From DAHUXD01 sp963805495 (GTDB taxonomy: Bacteria; Acidobacteriota; Thermoanaerobaculia; UBA5066; Gp7-AA6): a DNA stretch of 64,000 bases. The notes under the pieces are model-generated. The model saw only the letters and a program-made list of their open reading frames with translations. It had not been told where the DNA came from and searched no databases. Positions 25,505-34,452 of the stretch are shown here, in pieces (position 1 is the first letter of the stretch; each line of letters starts with the position of its first letter). The stretch covers positions 620,001-684,000 of the forward strand of contig CAWDUQ010000004.1 of the NCBI GenBank assembly GCA_963805495.1. The letters run 5' to 3'. The translations under genes were made by a program, and so were the position numbers.

Positions 25505-26466
25505 GCGGCGGCGTCGTGCTCGCGACGCGGGCGCTGCCGGAGCCCTTCGACGCGCTGCGCGAGGACTTCGAGGTTCGGGTGCTCGGCTACGCGGCGGGCG
25601 AGCTGGAGCTTGCCGCCGAGATTCCGGGCGTGGACGCGCTCGTCTGCCTCGTCGATGACGCGGTCACCGCGTCCGTCATCCAGGCGGCGGACCGGCTCAA
25701 GATCATCGCGAGCTACGCGGTTGGCGTCGACCAGATCGATCGCGCCGCGGCCGCATCGCGGGGCATCGTGGTGACCAACACGCCGAACGTCCTGACCGAC
25801 GCGACGGCGGATTTGACGATCGCGCTGCTGCTCGCCCTGTCCCGTCGGGTCATCGAGGGCGACCGGCTGGTCCGGGCGGGGGGCTTCGCGGGCTGGGCGC
25901 CGGACCTGCTGCTCGGAAGGGATCTGAAGGGAAAAGTCTTCGGCGTCGTGGGGCCGGGCCGGATCGGAAAGGCCGTCGCGCGCCGGGCGAAGGCGTTCGG
26001 CATGACCGTCATCGCCGCCGGGCGCACCGCGCGCGACGAAGGCAACCCGGACGATCCGCCGCGAGTGTCGTTCGACGAGCTCCTGCGGCGCTCCGACGTC
26101 GTCTCGCTGCACCTCCCGCTGACCGAGGAGACGCGGCGCCTCTTCCACGCCGAGACGTTCGCGAAGATGAAGCCGGGCAGCCTGCTGCTGAACACCTCGC
26201 GCGGGGCGATCGTCGACGAAGTCGCCCTGACGCGGGCGCTCGACACCGGGCCGCTCGCGGGCGCCGGTCTCGACGTCTACGAGAACGAGCCGGCCATCAC
26301 GCCGGCTCTGCTCGACGACGACCGGGTCGTTCTGATGCCGCACGCCGGCAGCGCCACGGTCGAGACCCGCCGCGAGATGGCGCGGATGGTTGCCGAGGAT
26401 GTCCGGCGCGTGTTGACGGGAGAGAAGCCCCTGCGGCCCGTGCCGCCGGAAGGAGCCCGCCGATGA
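25501..26466 (+). CDS. D-2-hydroxyacid dehydrogenase (glyoxylate/hydroxypyruvate reductase-like)
   Basis: 321 residues from GTG 25501. The NAD-binding motif is GVVGPGRIGKAVA (about 147-159), with an arginine (GRTAR) after the second strand that favours NADP. The catalytic set is complete: Arg in NTSRGAIVDE, Glu in DVYENEP and His in MPHAGSAT. The HAGSAT variant and ENEP resemble glyoxylate reductase more than phosphoglycerate dehydrogenase, and there is no ACT domain. It probably reduces glyoxylate or hydroxypyruvate. It overlaps both neighbours by 4 bases. Confidence 0.9.
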   Translation: MSGGVVLATRALPEPFDALREDFEVRVLGYAAGELELAAEIPGVDALVCLVDDAVTASVIQAADRLKIIASYAVGVDQIDRAAAASRGIVVTNTPNVLTDATADLTIALLLALSRRVIEGDRLVRAGGFAGWAPDLLLGRDLKGKVFGVVGPGRIGKAVARRAKAFGMTVIAAGRTARDEGNPDDPPRVSFDELLRRSDVVSLHLPLTEETRRLFHAETFAKMKPGSLLLNTSRGAIVDEVALTRALDTGPLAGAGLDVYENEPAITPALLDDDRVVLMPHAGSATVETRREMARMVAEDVRRVLTGEKPLRPVPPEGARR

Positions 26467-26762
26467 AGACCTCCCGGCCGAGCAAGACCACCTTTTCATC
26501 GCTCGACACGGCTGCCGACGGCCTGCTGCGGCGCATGGCGAAGGGCGACAACGCCCTCGCCTGGCTCCAGGCGCGCTGGGGCCGGATCGTGGGGGAGCCG
26601 CTCTCCCGCAAGATCGAGCCGACCTCGCTCCAGGGCCGGCGCCTGACCGTGTCCCTGCTCGATCCGGCGTGGAGGAAGCCGGTCGAGGCGACGCTCGGGG
26701 AGCTCGAGCGCAAACTCGCGGTGGAGATGCCCGAGGTGAAGCCGAAGGTGACTCTCCGGTAG
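26463..26762 (+). CDS. DUF721/DciA-like protein
   Basis: 99 residues, basic. The pattern LAWLQARWGRIVGEPLSRKIEPTSL, with W and the LxVxLLDPAW strand (LTVSLLDPAWRK), matches the DUF721 fold of DciA, the ancestral loader of the replicative helicase. It lacks the long disordered tail of many DciA proteins. ATGA overlap with the dehydrogenase gene makes it the last gene of this operon; a GC hairpin follows immediately. Confidence 0.75.
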   Translation: MKTSRPSKTTFSSLDTAADGLLRRMAKGDNALAWLQARWGRIVGEPLSRKIEPTSLQGRRLTVSLLDPAWRKPVEATLGELERKLAVEMPEVKPKVTLR

Positions 26763-26784
26763 GCGGGCGGGCACGAGGCCCGCC
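26762..26784. terminator. Hairpin between convergent genes
   Basis: GGCGGGC (26762-26768) and GCCCGCC (26778-26784) pair across 9 bases, exactly filling the gap between the DciA-like stop and the serine hydrolase stop. Being symmetrical, it could end transcripts from both sides, although neither side has a T-tract. Confidence 0.45.
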
Positions 26785-26785
26785 C

Positions 26786-27991
26786 CTACTCCGTCCGGGG
26801 AACTCGCCGCGCCCGCGTCACCGGAGTCATCCCCTCGTCGATCTCCATCGCGACGACGGCTCCGCCGGCGTCGCGCACGAACCGGAACGTGCGCACGGCG
26901 TCGCGCGCGAAGAAGGCGTCCGCGGCATCGGGCCAGACCTCCATCGTCGTCCCGGCGGCGATCGCGAGATGGTCGCCCGAACGGCTCACGACCCAGTCGT
27001 CGCCGTCCTCGTCCCGGTAGGTCCCGGCGCAGCCGTCCAGCATCGCCTGCGGCAGCACGACCGCCGGACGGTCGTCGAAGGGCCGGCCGATCAGAATCGA
27101 GGCGGCCCGCAGCGCGAGCGCGCGCGGCTCCGCGCAGCCGAGGCAGTTGGAGAGCACGGCCACGTAGACACGGTCGTCCGGGAGGCGCATGTTGGCCGTC
27201 GCGAACCCGTTGATCCGGCCTCCGTGCTCCACGACGGCGTGGCCTTCCCAGGTCCAGATGCCCCAGCCGAAGCCGTAACGGGTCTTCGTGCCGTCGGGAA
27301 GGGTCACGGGGGTCCACATGCGGCGCCGGCTCTCCGGCGTCAGGATCCGGCCGGCGTCGAGTGCGGCCTGCCATTTCGCCAGGTCGTCGACCGTCGAGAC
27401 GATTCCCCCGGCCGAGAAGGCCTGCGTCATCGACACGTAGTAGGCGTTGACGATCCCGTCCGGGGATTTCTGGTATCCGGAGACACGGCCCGGGATGATC
27501 GGTGCCTCGCTCCCGTAGCGCGTGTTTTCCATCCCGAGGGGCTTGAAGATCCAGTCCGCGACGACGTCCGCGTAACTGCGGCCCGTGACCTTCTCGAGGA
27601 TCGCGCCGAGCAGGACGTAGCCCGAGTTGTCGTAGTGCCACTTGGTGCCGGGCTCGAAGTCGAAGGGCTCGTTCCGGAAGAAACCGATCAGCTCCGGAAC
27701 CGTCCAGTCCTCCCGCAAACGCCGTGGATACCGGCCCGGAATCTCCGTGTAGTTGTGAATGCCCGAGGTGTGGGTCAGGAGCTGCTCGATCGTGACCCGA
27801 CGGCCGCCGGTCGGGAAGTCCGGGAGGTACCGGGTCAGGTCGTCGGAAAGGGAGATCCGGCCCTCCTCGACCAGACGGAGGATGCACGCCGCCGTGAACT
27901 GCTTGGTGACCGAGCCCACGCGGAAGACCATCTCGGGTCGGATCGGGACCGACAGCTCGACGTCGGCCAGGCCGTATCCCTTCCGCAGCAC
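26786..27991 (-). CDS. Serine hydrolase of the beta-lactamase/PBP4* family, probably exported; start uncertain
   Basis: 401 residues from GTG 27991. The catalytic S-x-x-K is SVTK (about 27-30) and the Tyr motif is YDNSGY. The fold otherwise matches class C-like beta-lactamase/D-aminopeptidase-type hydrolases, with a C-terminal beta domain. The frame stays open and homologous-looking upstream of 27991 for about 53 codons: SSLRASVLAFFVSAAALAAT resembles a signal peptide and is followed by PGAAVLVVQDGRPVLRKGYG, a normal first strand. No ATG, GTG or TTG occurs there in frame, so either the start codon is non-standard or an indel hides it. Substrate unknown. Confidence 0.85.
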   Translation of the reverse strand: MLRKGYGLADVELSVPIRPEMVFRVGSVTKQFTAACILRLVEEGRISLSDDLTRYLPDFPTGGRRVTIEQLLTHTSGIHNYTEIPGRYPRRLREDWTVPELIGFFRNEPFDFEPGTKWHYDNSGYVLLGAILEKVTGRSYADVVADWIFKPLGMENTRYGSEAPIIPGRVSGYQKSPDGIVNAYYVSMTQAFSAGGIVSTVDDLAKWQAALDAGRILTPESRRRMWTPVTLPDGTKTRYGFGWGIWTWEGHAVVEHGGRINGFATANMRLPDDRVYVAVLSNCLGCAEPRALALRAASILIGRPFDDRPAVVLPQAMLDGCAGTYRDEDGDDWVVSRSGDHLAIAAGTTMEVWPDAADAFFARDAVRTFRFVRDAGGAVVAMEIDEGMTPVTRARRVPRTE

Positions 27992-28151
27992 CGGCCGGCC
28001 GTCCTGAACGACGAGTACGGCCGCGCCCGGCCCGTCGGCGGGGTATGCCGCGGCGAAGATCCGGTCGATCCGGGAAACCTGCTCCGGTGTCGCCGCGAGG
28101 GCGGCGGCCGAAACGAAGAAGGCGAGTACCGATGCCCGAAGGGAGCTCGCC

Positions 28152-29450
28152 CTACGCGTAGAGCCCTCGCACCATCGTGTCGTGGGCGACGCGCGAAATG
28201 CCGAGCATGTAGGCGGCGATGCGGTGGGACACGCTGTACTTCTCGGCCATGGCCGCGACGTCCTTGAAGGACTGGACCATGATGTCCTCGAGCCGCTCGT
28301 TGACCTCGCTCTCGCGCCAGAAGAAGCCGGCCCGGTCCTGGACCCACTCGAAGTAGGAGACCGTCACGCCTCCGGCGTTGGCCAGGATGTCCGGCACGAC
28401 GAGGACCCCCTTGGCGTTCAGGATCTCGTCGGCGCGTTGCGTCGTCGGTCCGTTGGCACCCTCGACGATGATCTTCGCCTTGATGTTGCCGGCGTTTTTC
28501 TGCCGGATCTGGTTCTCGTTGGCGGCCGGGATCAGGATGTCGCAATCGAGCTCGAGCAGCATCTCGTTGGTGACGGCCTCGGCGCCCGGGAATCCCTTGA
28601 GGGTCCGGTTCTTCTCGTAGTGGGCGAGGACGGCCGGCATGTCGAGGCCGCCCGCCGCGTGGATGCCGCCCTGGATGTCGGAGACCGCGACGATCCTTGC
28701 ACCCGCTTCGTGACACATCCGCGCGGCGATCGAGCCGACGTTGCCGAAGCCCTGCACGACGATGCGGCTGCCCGCGAGCGTCAGGCCCCTGAGCGGCGCG
28801 GCTTCGCGGACGATCAGCATCAAGCCGCGGCCCGTCGCCTCGACGCGCCCGCGCGAGCCGCCGAGCGAGAGCGGCTTGCCCGTGACGATCGCGGTGACGG
28901 TATGGCGGGCGTGCATCGAGTAGGTGTCCATGATCCAGGCCATCGTCTGGGGATTCGTCCCCATGTCCGGGGCGGGGACGTCCTTCTCCGGGCCGAACTG
29001 GTCCATCAGCTCGGCGGTGTAGCGGCGCGTGATCTTCTCGAGCTCGGACCGGGAGAGCGACGGTGGGTCGCAGATCACTCCGCCCTTGGCGCCGCCGAAC
29101 GGAATGTTCACGACCGCGCACTTCCAGGTCATCCAGGCGGCGAGGGCCCGGACCTCGTCGAGTGTCACGTTCTTGTCGAACCGGATGCCGCCCTTGCCAG
29201 GGCCCCGGGCGATGTTGTGCAGGACACGGTAGCCCACGAAGACCTCGATGCGGCCGTCGTCCATGGCGATCGGAATGGAGACCTTGGTCTCACGGACGGG
29301 CTCGCGGAGGACCTTGTACAGGCCTGGATCGAGGCCGAGCTTCTGGGCGGCCAGGTCGAACCGCGACATCATCTCTTCGAACGGGCTCTCGGAATCGGCG
29401 CCGGTCGGGTAGGTATCGATCGTCAACCGGGGCTCGGTGCTTGTGCTCAC
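28152..29450 (-). CDS. gdhA: Glutamate dehydrogenase (Glu/Leu/Phe/Val family)
   Basis: 432 residues. Start at GTG 29450 because GGAGAGG lies just before it; the open frame further upstream runs into the divergent gene. The catalytic region has GKGGIRFDKNVTLDEVRALA and PFGGAKGGV with the active lysines, then PAPDMGTNPQTMAWI. The Rossmann motif is VVQGFGNVGSIAA (about 220). It interconverts glutamate and 2-oxoglutarate with ammonia, linking nitrogen and carbon metabolism. Divergent from the ECF sigma gene across 105 bases; TAGAAT (minus strand, 29500-29505) is a plausible -10. Confidence 0.95.
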   Translation of the reverse strand: MSTSTEPRLTIDTYPTGADSESPFEEMMSRFDLAAQKLGLDPGLYKVLREPVRETKVSIPIAMDDGRIEVFVGYRVLHNIARGPGKGGIRFDKNVTLDEVRALAAWMTWKCAVVNIPFGGAKGGVICDPPSLSRSELEKITRRYTAELMDQFGPEKDVPAPDMGTNPQTMAWIMDTYSMHARHTVTAIVTGKPLSLGGSRGRVEATGRGLMLIVREAAPLRGLTLAGSRIVVQGFGNVGSIAARMCHEAGARIVAVSDIQGGIHAAGGLDMPAVLAHYEKNRTLKGFPGAEAVTNEMLLELDCDILIPAANENQIRQKNAGNIKAKIIVEGANGPTTQRADEILNAKGVLVVPDILANAGGVTVSYFEWVQDRAGFFWRESEVNERLEDIMVQSFKDVAAMAEKYSVSHRIAAYMLGISRVAHDTMVRGLYA

Positions 29451-29555
29451 GTGCCTCTCCCGCGGGCCACGGGGCCCGGTCACACTAAAATGCCGGGGGA
29501 TTCTAGCACCCGGCATCCAAGCCCGACTGCGATCGGGGCCGGGAGAGAGCTGAGC

Positions 29556-30143
29556 GTGGAGTCGAGGAACACCGAGCTCGAGGACGGGGAGATCGTCCGC
29601 CGCGTTCTCGCCGGCGAGGAGGATCTCTTCGAGGTGCTCGTGCGCCGCTACCAGGTCCGGGTGGTCTCCCACGTGACCCGGATGGTCGGCAGCCGGGACG
29701 ACGCGCTCGACCTCGCTCAGGAGATCTTCCTCAAGGTCTTCCAGGCCCTCGACCGCTTCAATCCGGCGTACAAGTTCTCGACGTGGCTCTTCCGGATCGC
29801 CGGCAACGCGGCGATCGACCACCTCCGAAAGCGCCGCCCCCGGACCGTACCGCTCGAAGTGCCCGATCCGGACGGGTCGCCGGGCCAGTTCCAGGTCGAG
29901 CAGCGGTCGAACTGGCTCGACCCCTACGGGGAGCTCCGGAACACCGAGCGCGGCCAGGCGATCCACCGCGCGATCCAGGAGCTGCCGGCCGATTTCCGCG
30001 AGTTGATCGCCCTCCGGCACTTCGCGGGGCTGTCCTACGAGGAGATCGCGGAGGTCAAGAAGATGCCCCTCGGGACGGTCAAGAACAAACTCTTTCGCGC
30101 CAGAGTCGTATTGAAGGACAGGCTGGCTGGAGAAGTGACGTGA
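29556..30143 (+). CDS. ECF RNA polymerase sigma factor (RpoE-like)
   Basis: 195 residues from GTG 29556 with GGGAGAGAG upstream. Region 2 reads DDALDLAQEIFLKVFQALDRF followed by FSTWLFRIAGNAAIDHLRKR, and region 4 has GLSYEEIAEVKKMPLGTVKNKL (both in part). It directs polymerase to stress or envelope promoters. The GTGA overlap with the next gene, a zinc-finger anti-sigma factor, indicates coupled translation of the regulator pair. Confidence 0.94.
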   Translation: MESRNTELEDGEIVRRVLAGEEDLFEVLVRRYQVRVVSHVTRMVGSRDDALDLAQEIFLKVFQALDRFNPAYKFSTWLFRIAGNAAIDHLRKRRPRTVPLEVPDPDGSPGQFQVEQRSNWLDPYGELRNTERGQAIHRAIQELPADFRELIALRHFAGLSYEEIAEVKKMPLGTVKNKLFRARVVLKDRLAGEVT

Positions 30144-30697
30144 AACCGTGTCCCCGACCTCTCGATCCGATTGACGCCGAGGCAGTTGCCGCCGGGGCGG
30201 AACCCCTTCTGGCCTCCGATGCCGCCGCCCATGCGCGCGAATGCCCGTCCTGCCAGAGCCTCATCGCCGCCGCCAGGGCGCTTTCCGAGGCTCTGGAGGG
30301 GGTCTACCAGCCCTCCGAGGCGGCTCCGGGCCTGGCACAGCGGGTCACCCGGCTCCGGGCCTTCTCGCGGAGGGAACGCCGAACTTACGCCCTCTGGAAC
30401 ACGCCGATACTTCTGACCGCGGGCCTCGCCGTGAGCGGCCTGGCGCTCCTGGCCCTTCCCGCTCTGACGGCCTCGGAGCAGGTGACCCTGGGAGCCGCCG
30501 CCCTGGCGCCGGTCCTCGCGCTCTTCCGGTCGGGCGCTGCCTGGGCCTCCGATCTGGCCGCCCTGGCCCCGACGGGGCTCCGGGCTTTGTCGGAAGGAAT
30601 GCGGGGCGAGGGCTCGCTCGGCATCGTCGCCCTCCTGCTTCTGCCGCCGCTGTCCTTCGGCCTGCGGCGCGTCCTGGCCCGTTCCCGTCGGTCGTAG
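30140..30697 (+). CDS. Zinc-finger anti-sigma factor, membrane-bound
   Basis: 185 residues. The N-terminal cytoplasmic part contains H-A-R-E-C-P-S-C, the HxxxCxxC zinc-binding anti-sigma motif (about 33-40). Transmembrane helices follow near 92-112 and 115-130, plus a third hydrophobic segment near 160-178. It would hold the upstream sigma factor inactive until an envelope signal. The start overlaps the sigma stop by 4 bases; the next gene begins immediately after its stop. Confidence 0.85.
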   Translation: MKPCPRPLDPIDAEAVAAGAEPLLASDAAAHARECPSCQSLIAAARALSEALEGVYQPSEAAPGLAQRVTRLRAFSRRERRTYALWNTPILLTAGLAVSGLALLALPALTASEQVTLGAAALAPVLALFRSGAAWASDLAALAPTGLRALSEGMRGEGSLGIVALLLLPPLSFGLRRVLARSRRS

Positions 30698-31564
30698 ATG
30701 AGGCCGGCCCGCCTCCTCCTCGGCCCGGTCGTTTTTCTCGCCGTCGGTGCCCCGGCGCTCGCGGCGCCCGGATCGATCACGTCGGTCCGGCGCGACGTGG
30801 TCGTCTCGCAGGCGCTGCCGGGTCGCGTGGTCGCCGTCCTCGCGGACGCGCGGATCGCGGCCCGGGTCTCGGGCGACGTGATCGTCTGGGGCGGCGACGT
30901 TTCGTTTGCCCCCGGGGGATCCGTCGCCGGGGACCTGCTCGTGTTCGGCGGGCGGATCGAGCTCGCGCCCGGCCAGTCGGTCCCACCGGTCGAGGGCCGC
31001 GTCTCGACGCCCGGTTCCCTCCTCCATCTCTATCTCTCGGAGATGCGCCGCGCGCCGTGGGAGGAGAACGCCTTCGGTGGCTCGGTTCTGTCGGGACTGC
31101 ATCTGGTCGCGCTTTCGGCCTGGCTCGCCGTGGCGCTCGCGCTCCTCTGGCTTTTCGCTTCGCCGCTCGCTCGCGCCGCGATGCTGGCGGAGGAGGACTG
31201 GTCGGGCGCACTGCTCGCCGGTGCCCTCGGAGTGCTGACGCTCTTTCTCGGCGCGGGCGCCGCGCTGTCGCTTCTGCCCGCACCGCTCGCGATCCCGATC
31301 GCGCTCGCCTCGGCGGCCGTCGCCGTCGTTGCGAAGATCTTCGGGATGGCGGCCCTGTTCCTGCTCCTCGGGCAGAAACTCGTGAAGAGCGTCGCGCCGG
31401 CCCGCCGGCCCGCCGCCCTCGCGGCCGGTTTTGCGGTGCTCGGCGGAGTCTCGCTCCTGCCGTTCGTCGGCGCCCTCGTCTGGAGCGTCGCCTCGATCGT
31501 GGCCGTCGGCGTGACGCTCGTCTCGCGGTTCGGGACCCCACGGTACCGGTTGGTGCTGGGGTAA
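30698..31564 (+). CDS. Exported beta-repeat/membrane protein (bactofilin-like N-terminus)
   Basis: 288 residues. A signal peptide (to about ALAAPG) is followed by a short beta-rich segment with VSGDVIVWGGDVSFAPGGSV and AGDLLVFGGRIEL, resembling polymer-forming bactofilin-type repeats. Four membrane helices follow (about 128-150, 163-190, 193-228, 235-275). It immediately follows the anti-sigma gene, so it is either a target or a signal sensor of that sigma factor. Function not recognised. Confidence 0.75.
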   Translation: MRPARLLLGPVVFLAVGAPALAAPGSITSVRRDVVVSQALPGRVVAVLADARIAARVSGDVIVWGGDVSFAPGGSVAGDLLVFGGRIELAPGQSVPPVEGRVSTPGSLLHLYLSEMRRAPWEENAFGGSVLSGLHLVALSAWLAVALALLWLFASPLARAAMLAEEDWSGALLAGALGVLTLFLGAGAALSLLPAPLAIPIALASAAVAVVAKIFGMAALFLLLGQKLVKSVAPARRPAALAAGFAVLGGVSLLPFVGALVWSVASIVAVGVTLVSRFGTPRYRLVLG

Positions 31565-31617
31565 GGCCGGCAGACCGCAGGCGACCGACAGCGGTCGGCG
31601 GACGGCCGCGCACTTGA

Positions 31618-31623
31618 TAGAGT
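31618..31623 (+). promoter_or_regulatory. Candidate -10 element of the 3-hydroxybutyryl-CoA dehydrogenase gene
   Basis: TAGAGT ends 8 bases before the ATG at 31632, with no ribosome site between them. No clear -35. Confidence 0.35.
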
Positions 31624-31631
31624 CCGCGTCC

Positions 31632-32489
31632 ATGCAGATCCGCACCCTCGGCGTGGTCGGCGGCGGGCAGATGGGCGGAGGAATCGCGCACGTCGCCGCG
31701 GCCTCGGGCTGCACGGTCGTCCTCGTGGACGTCGCCCCGGCCCTGCTGGCGAAGGCTCTCGCGTCGATCCAAAAGAACCTGGACCGGGAGGTCGCGAAGG
31801 GCAAGCGTTCGGCCGAGGACAAGGCCGCCGCGCTGGGGCGCCTGTCCGCAACGACGGAGCTCGACGCCCTTTCCGGCGCCGACGCCGTCGTCGAGGCCAT
31901 CGTCGAGAACGAGACGGTCAAGAAGGAGCTCTTCGGCAAGCTCGACCGGATCTGCAAACCGGACGCGGTCCTCGCATCCAACACCTCGTCGATCTCGATC
32001 ACGCGCCTGGCCGCGGCGACCGGCCGCCCCGACCGCTTCATCGGGATGCACTTCATGAACCCCGTGCCGGTGATGGCGCTCGTCGAGGTCATCCGGGGCA
32101 TGGCGACCTCGGACGCGACGGCGGCGACCGTGGACGAGCTCGGCCGGAGGATGGGCAAGACGCCGATCGTCTGCAACGACTACCCGGGCTTCGTGTCGAA
32201 CCGGGTCCTCATGCCGATGATCAACGAGGCGATCGAGGCCCTGCGCGAGGGCGTCGCGACGAAGGAAGCGATCGACGGCATCATGAAGCTCGGGATGAAC
32301 CACCCGATGGGGCCGCTGCAGCTGGCCGACTTCATCGGCCTCGATACCTGCCTCGCGATCCTCCGGGTGCTGCAGGAGGGCTTCGGCGATCCGAAGTACC
32401 GGCCGAGCCCGCTGCTCGTCCGCATGGTGGACGCCGGCTGGCTCGGCAAGAAGGCGGGCCGCGGCTTCTACGAGTACCCGGCGGCATGA
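31632..32489 (+). CDS. hbd: 3-hydroxybutyryl-CoA dehydrogenase
   Basis: 285 residues. The start MQIRTLGVVGGGQMGGGIAH contains the NAD motif GGGQMG. Catalytic features are GMHFMNPV (His) and the downstream Glu/Asn of DYPGFVSNRVLMP; the C-terminal dimerisation domain has GMNHPMGPLQLADFIGLD and ends GRGFYEYP. It oxidises (S)-3-hydroxybutyryl-CoA in beta-oxidation or butanoate metabolism. It stands alone without thiolase or crotonase neighbours. ATG 31632 is preferred over TTG 31614 because it matches the family start. Confidence 0.95.
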   Translation: MQIRTLGVVGGGQMGGGIAHVAAASGCTVVLVDVAPALLAKALASIQKNLDREVAKGKRSAEDKAAALGRLSATTELDALSGADAVVEAIVENETVKKELFGKLDRICKPDAVLASNTSSISITRLAAATGRPDRFIGMHFMNPVPVMALVEVIRGMATSDATAATVDELGRRMGKTPIVCNDYPGFVSNRVLMPMINEAIEALREGVATKEAIDGIMKLGMNHPMGPLQLADFIGLDTCLAILRVLQEGFGDPKYRPSPLLVRMVDAGWLGKKAGRGFYEYPAA

Positions 32490-32528
32490 TCCGGTCCACG
32501 GCCTGCCGTCCGCCGTCCGCCCTCTGAC

Positions 32529-34388
32529 ATGTACTGCCAGGTCTGCGGCCTCAGGAACTCGGACGAGGACGAGTACTGCGCCCGGTGCAACTCCAAGCTC
32601 CTCGTGCTCTCGGGCGTCGGGGTGGTGGAGGAGAGCGGGGAGCCGCAGGAAGAGATTCCTTTCGACGAGCACCTGCTGGAACGCATCTCGACGCTCGAGG
32701 ACGTCGTCAAGCGGACCGCCGAAGCCGTCAAGTCGCTCTTCGAGTCCATGGGAAACCTCGAGAAGAACCTCTTCGTCGCCCACACCGGCATCCTCGCCCT
32801 CCAGGAAACGCTGGAGCGCCGGGGCGCGGTGCGCTCCGAGGAGGTCGTCGACCTCTGGGAATCCAAGATGGACGAGCGCATGCAGGCGGTCGAGAAGAAA
32901 GACCGCTTTCTCGAGCGCCGCGACCGGATCATCGCCCGCTCGACCGGCCTCGACCGCGAGGCGTTCATGAAGAAGCTCCGGGAGGCGGAGTTCGCGATCC
33001 TGGCCCTCGACGCCGACCGGGGCATCCGCGTCCTCGAGGAGCTTTACCGGTCCGACCGCGCGAACGTCGAGCTCGGGTTCTACCTGGCGGAGACCTTCTT
33101 CTCGGGCGGTGAGCTCGAGCGGGCCTCGGCTTACTTCAAGAAGATCCTGGCCGTCGACCCCAGCCACTTCGAGGCCCTCGTCTACAGTGGAATCGCCGCC
33201 TCGGAGGCCGGCGACACCGCGGGCGCCGAGACGGCGTTGAAACGCGCCATCGAGCGCAAGCCCGACGCCTTCCTGCCGCACTTCGCGCTCGGGACGCTCT
33301 GCGCGCACCTGTCGCGCTGGGACGAAGCGGAGCGGGAGCTCTCCCGCGCGATCGACGCCGCACCCGCTCCGTCGGCGTACATTCTCCTCGGGAACGTGTT
33401 GCGCGAGAAGGGCGAGCTCTCGCGCGCCATCCAGCACTTCGAGGAGGCGCTGCGCCTGGCGCCGGAGTCGGAGGAAGCGATCTTTCAGCTCGGGCTCTGC
33501 TACCTCGAGAAGAACTGGTCCAAGCGGGCCCTCGAGTGCTTCCAGCAGGCCCTCGAGAAGAACCCGCGGCGCCTCGAGTACCAGGAGGCCGTCCGCGTCC
33601 TCGAGCGCCGCGGGGGCTACGAGCTTCCCCGGGTCGACGGTCCGGGCGCGGCGGCGTTCCGCGACGCCGAGGAAAACGTGGCCCGCGGCTACCTCGAGCG
33701 CGCCCAGGAGCTGTACCGCAAGGCGATGCGCGCCGAACCGCGCAATCCCACGATCCGAGTCTCTTTCGCGCTTCTCGCCGCCTCGATGGGGCGCTGGAAA
33801 GAGGCGATCGCCGCGTGCCGCGAAGTGCTGGCGGCCGATCCCGAGGACGTCGTGGCCGCCGCGGCCTGCTCGACGCTCGCCGAGGCCCTGCGCGCCGAAG
33901 GCCACCCGCGCGACGCGGCCGAGTTCCTCCGCGAGTTCCTGGAGAAGCACCCCTCGAAGACGGCGCAGGCCGTCGGTTACTACGAGCTCGCGACGAGCCT
34001 CGCCGAGTCGGGCGAGGACCTGGACCTCGCCCTCGACTACGCGGGCCGCGCGCTCGCGGCGGCGCCCGAAGAACTCAAGCCGTATCCGCTCGCCGCGCTC
34101 GGCTGGGTCCATTACAAGAGGCGCGAGTACGACCGGGCGATCGAGTGCCTCCGGCGCTCGAGCGAGCGCGCGGCGGCGCCCTCGACTTTTCACCACCTGG
34201 GCATGGCCTACCTCGCCGCGGGGCGGGCGGAGGAAGCCAAGGCCGCGTTCACTCGGGCGAAGACGGCCGCCCGCGGAGCGGGGATCGAGGACCGGATGAT
34301 GCAGCAGGTCCGCACCAATCTCCGCCTCGTCGAGAAGGTCGGTCCCAAGCGCCGGGAGGGGAGCTCTCAGCCCAAATCGCGCACCTAG
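32529..34388 (+). CDS. Zinc-ribbon TPR protein
   Basis: 619 residues. An N-terminal zinc ribbon (C3, C6, C17, C20; CxxC-x10-CxxC) is followed by a coiled-coil-like region (about 45-150) and about a dozen tetratricopeptide repeats (for example AERELSRAIDAAPAPSAYI, AIFQLGLCYLEKNWSKRAL). No signal peptide. A scaffold or adaptor role is likely; a specific function is not recognisable. It lies between the dehydrogenase and proS, in the same direction. Confidence 0.85.
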   Translation: MYCQVCGLRNSDEDEYCARCNSKLLVLSGVGVVEESGEPQEEIPFDEHLLERISTLEDVVKRTAEAVKSLFESMGNLEKNLFVAHTGILALQETLERRGAVRSEEVVDLWESKMDERMQAVEKKDRFLERRDRIIARSTGLDREAFMKKLREAEFAILALDADRGIRVLEELYRSDRANVELGFYLAETFFSGGELERASAYFKKILAVDPSHFEALVYSGIAASEAGDTAGAETALKRAIERKPDAFLPHFALGTLCAHLSRWDEAERELSRAIDAAPAPSAYILLGNVLREKGELSRAIQHFEEALRLAPESEEAIFQLGLCYLEKNWSKRALECFQQALEKNPRRLEYQEAVRVLERRGGYELPRVDGPGAAAFRDAEENVARGYLERAQELYRKAMRAEPRNPTIRVSFALLAASMGRWKEAIAACREVLAADPEDVVAAAACSTLAEALRAEGHPRDAAEFLREFLEKHPSKTAQAVGYYELATSLAESGEDLDLALDYAGRALAAAPEELKPYPLAALGWVHYKRREYDRAIECLRRSSERAAAPSTFHHLGMAYLAAGRAEEAKAAFTRAKTAARGAGIEDRMMQQVRTNLRLVEKVGPKRREGSSQPKSRT

Positions 34389-34436
34389 CCTCTTCCGCGC
34401 ACCGCCGCCGGCTTACCGGCTTTCCTTCCGCCCTGC

Positions 34437-34442
34437 TATCCT
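34437..34442 (+). promoter_or_regulatory. Candidate -10 element of proS
   Basis: TATCCT preceded by TGC (extended -10) ends 10 bases before the proS ATG at 34453. The proS start is well fixed by family alignment, and no Shine-Dalgarno sequence is present. Confidence 0.45.
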
Positions 34443-34452
34443 CGCGTCTCCG

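Noticed and set aside
30777..34196. Very long open frame antisense to the membrane protein, dehydrogenase and zinc-ribbon TPR genes
   Set aside because: Its translation is low-complexity Arg/Glu/Val-rich sequence produced by the GC-rich third-position bias; the plus-strand genes have clear domains.
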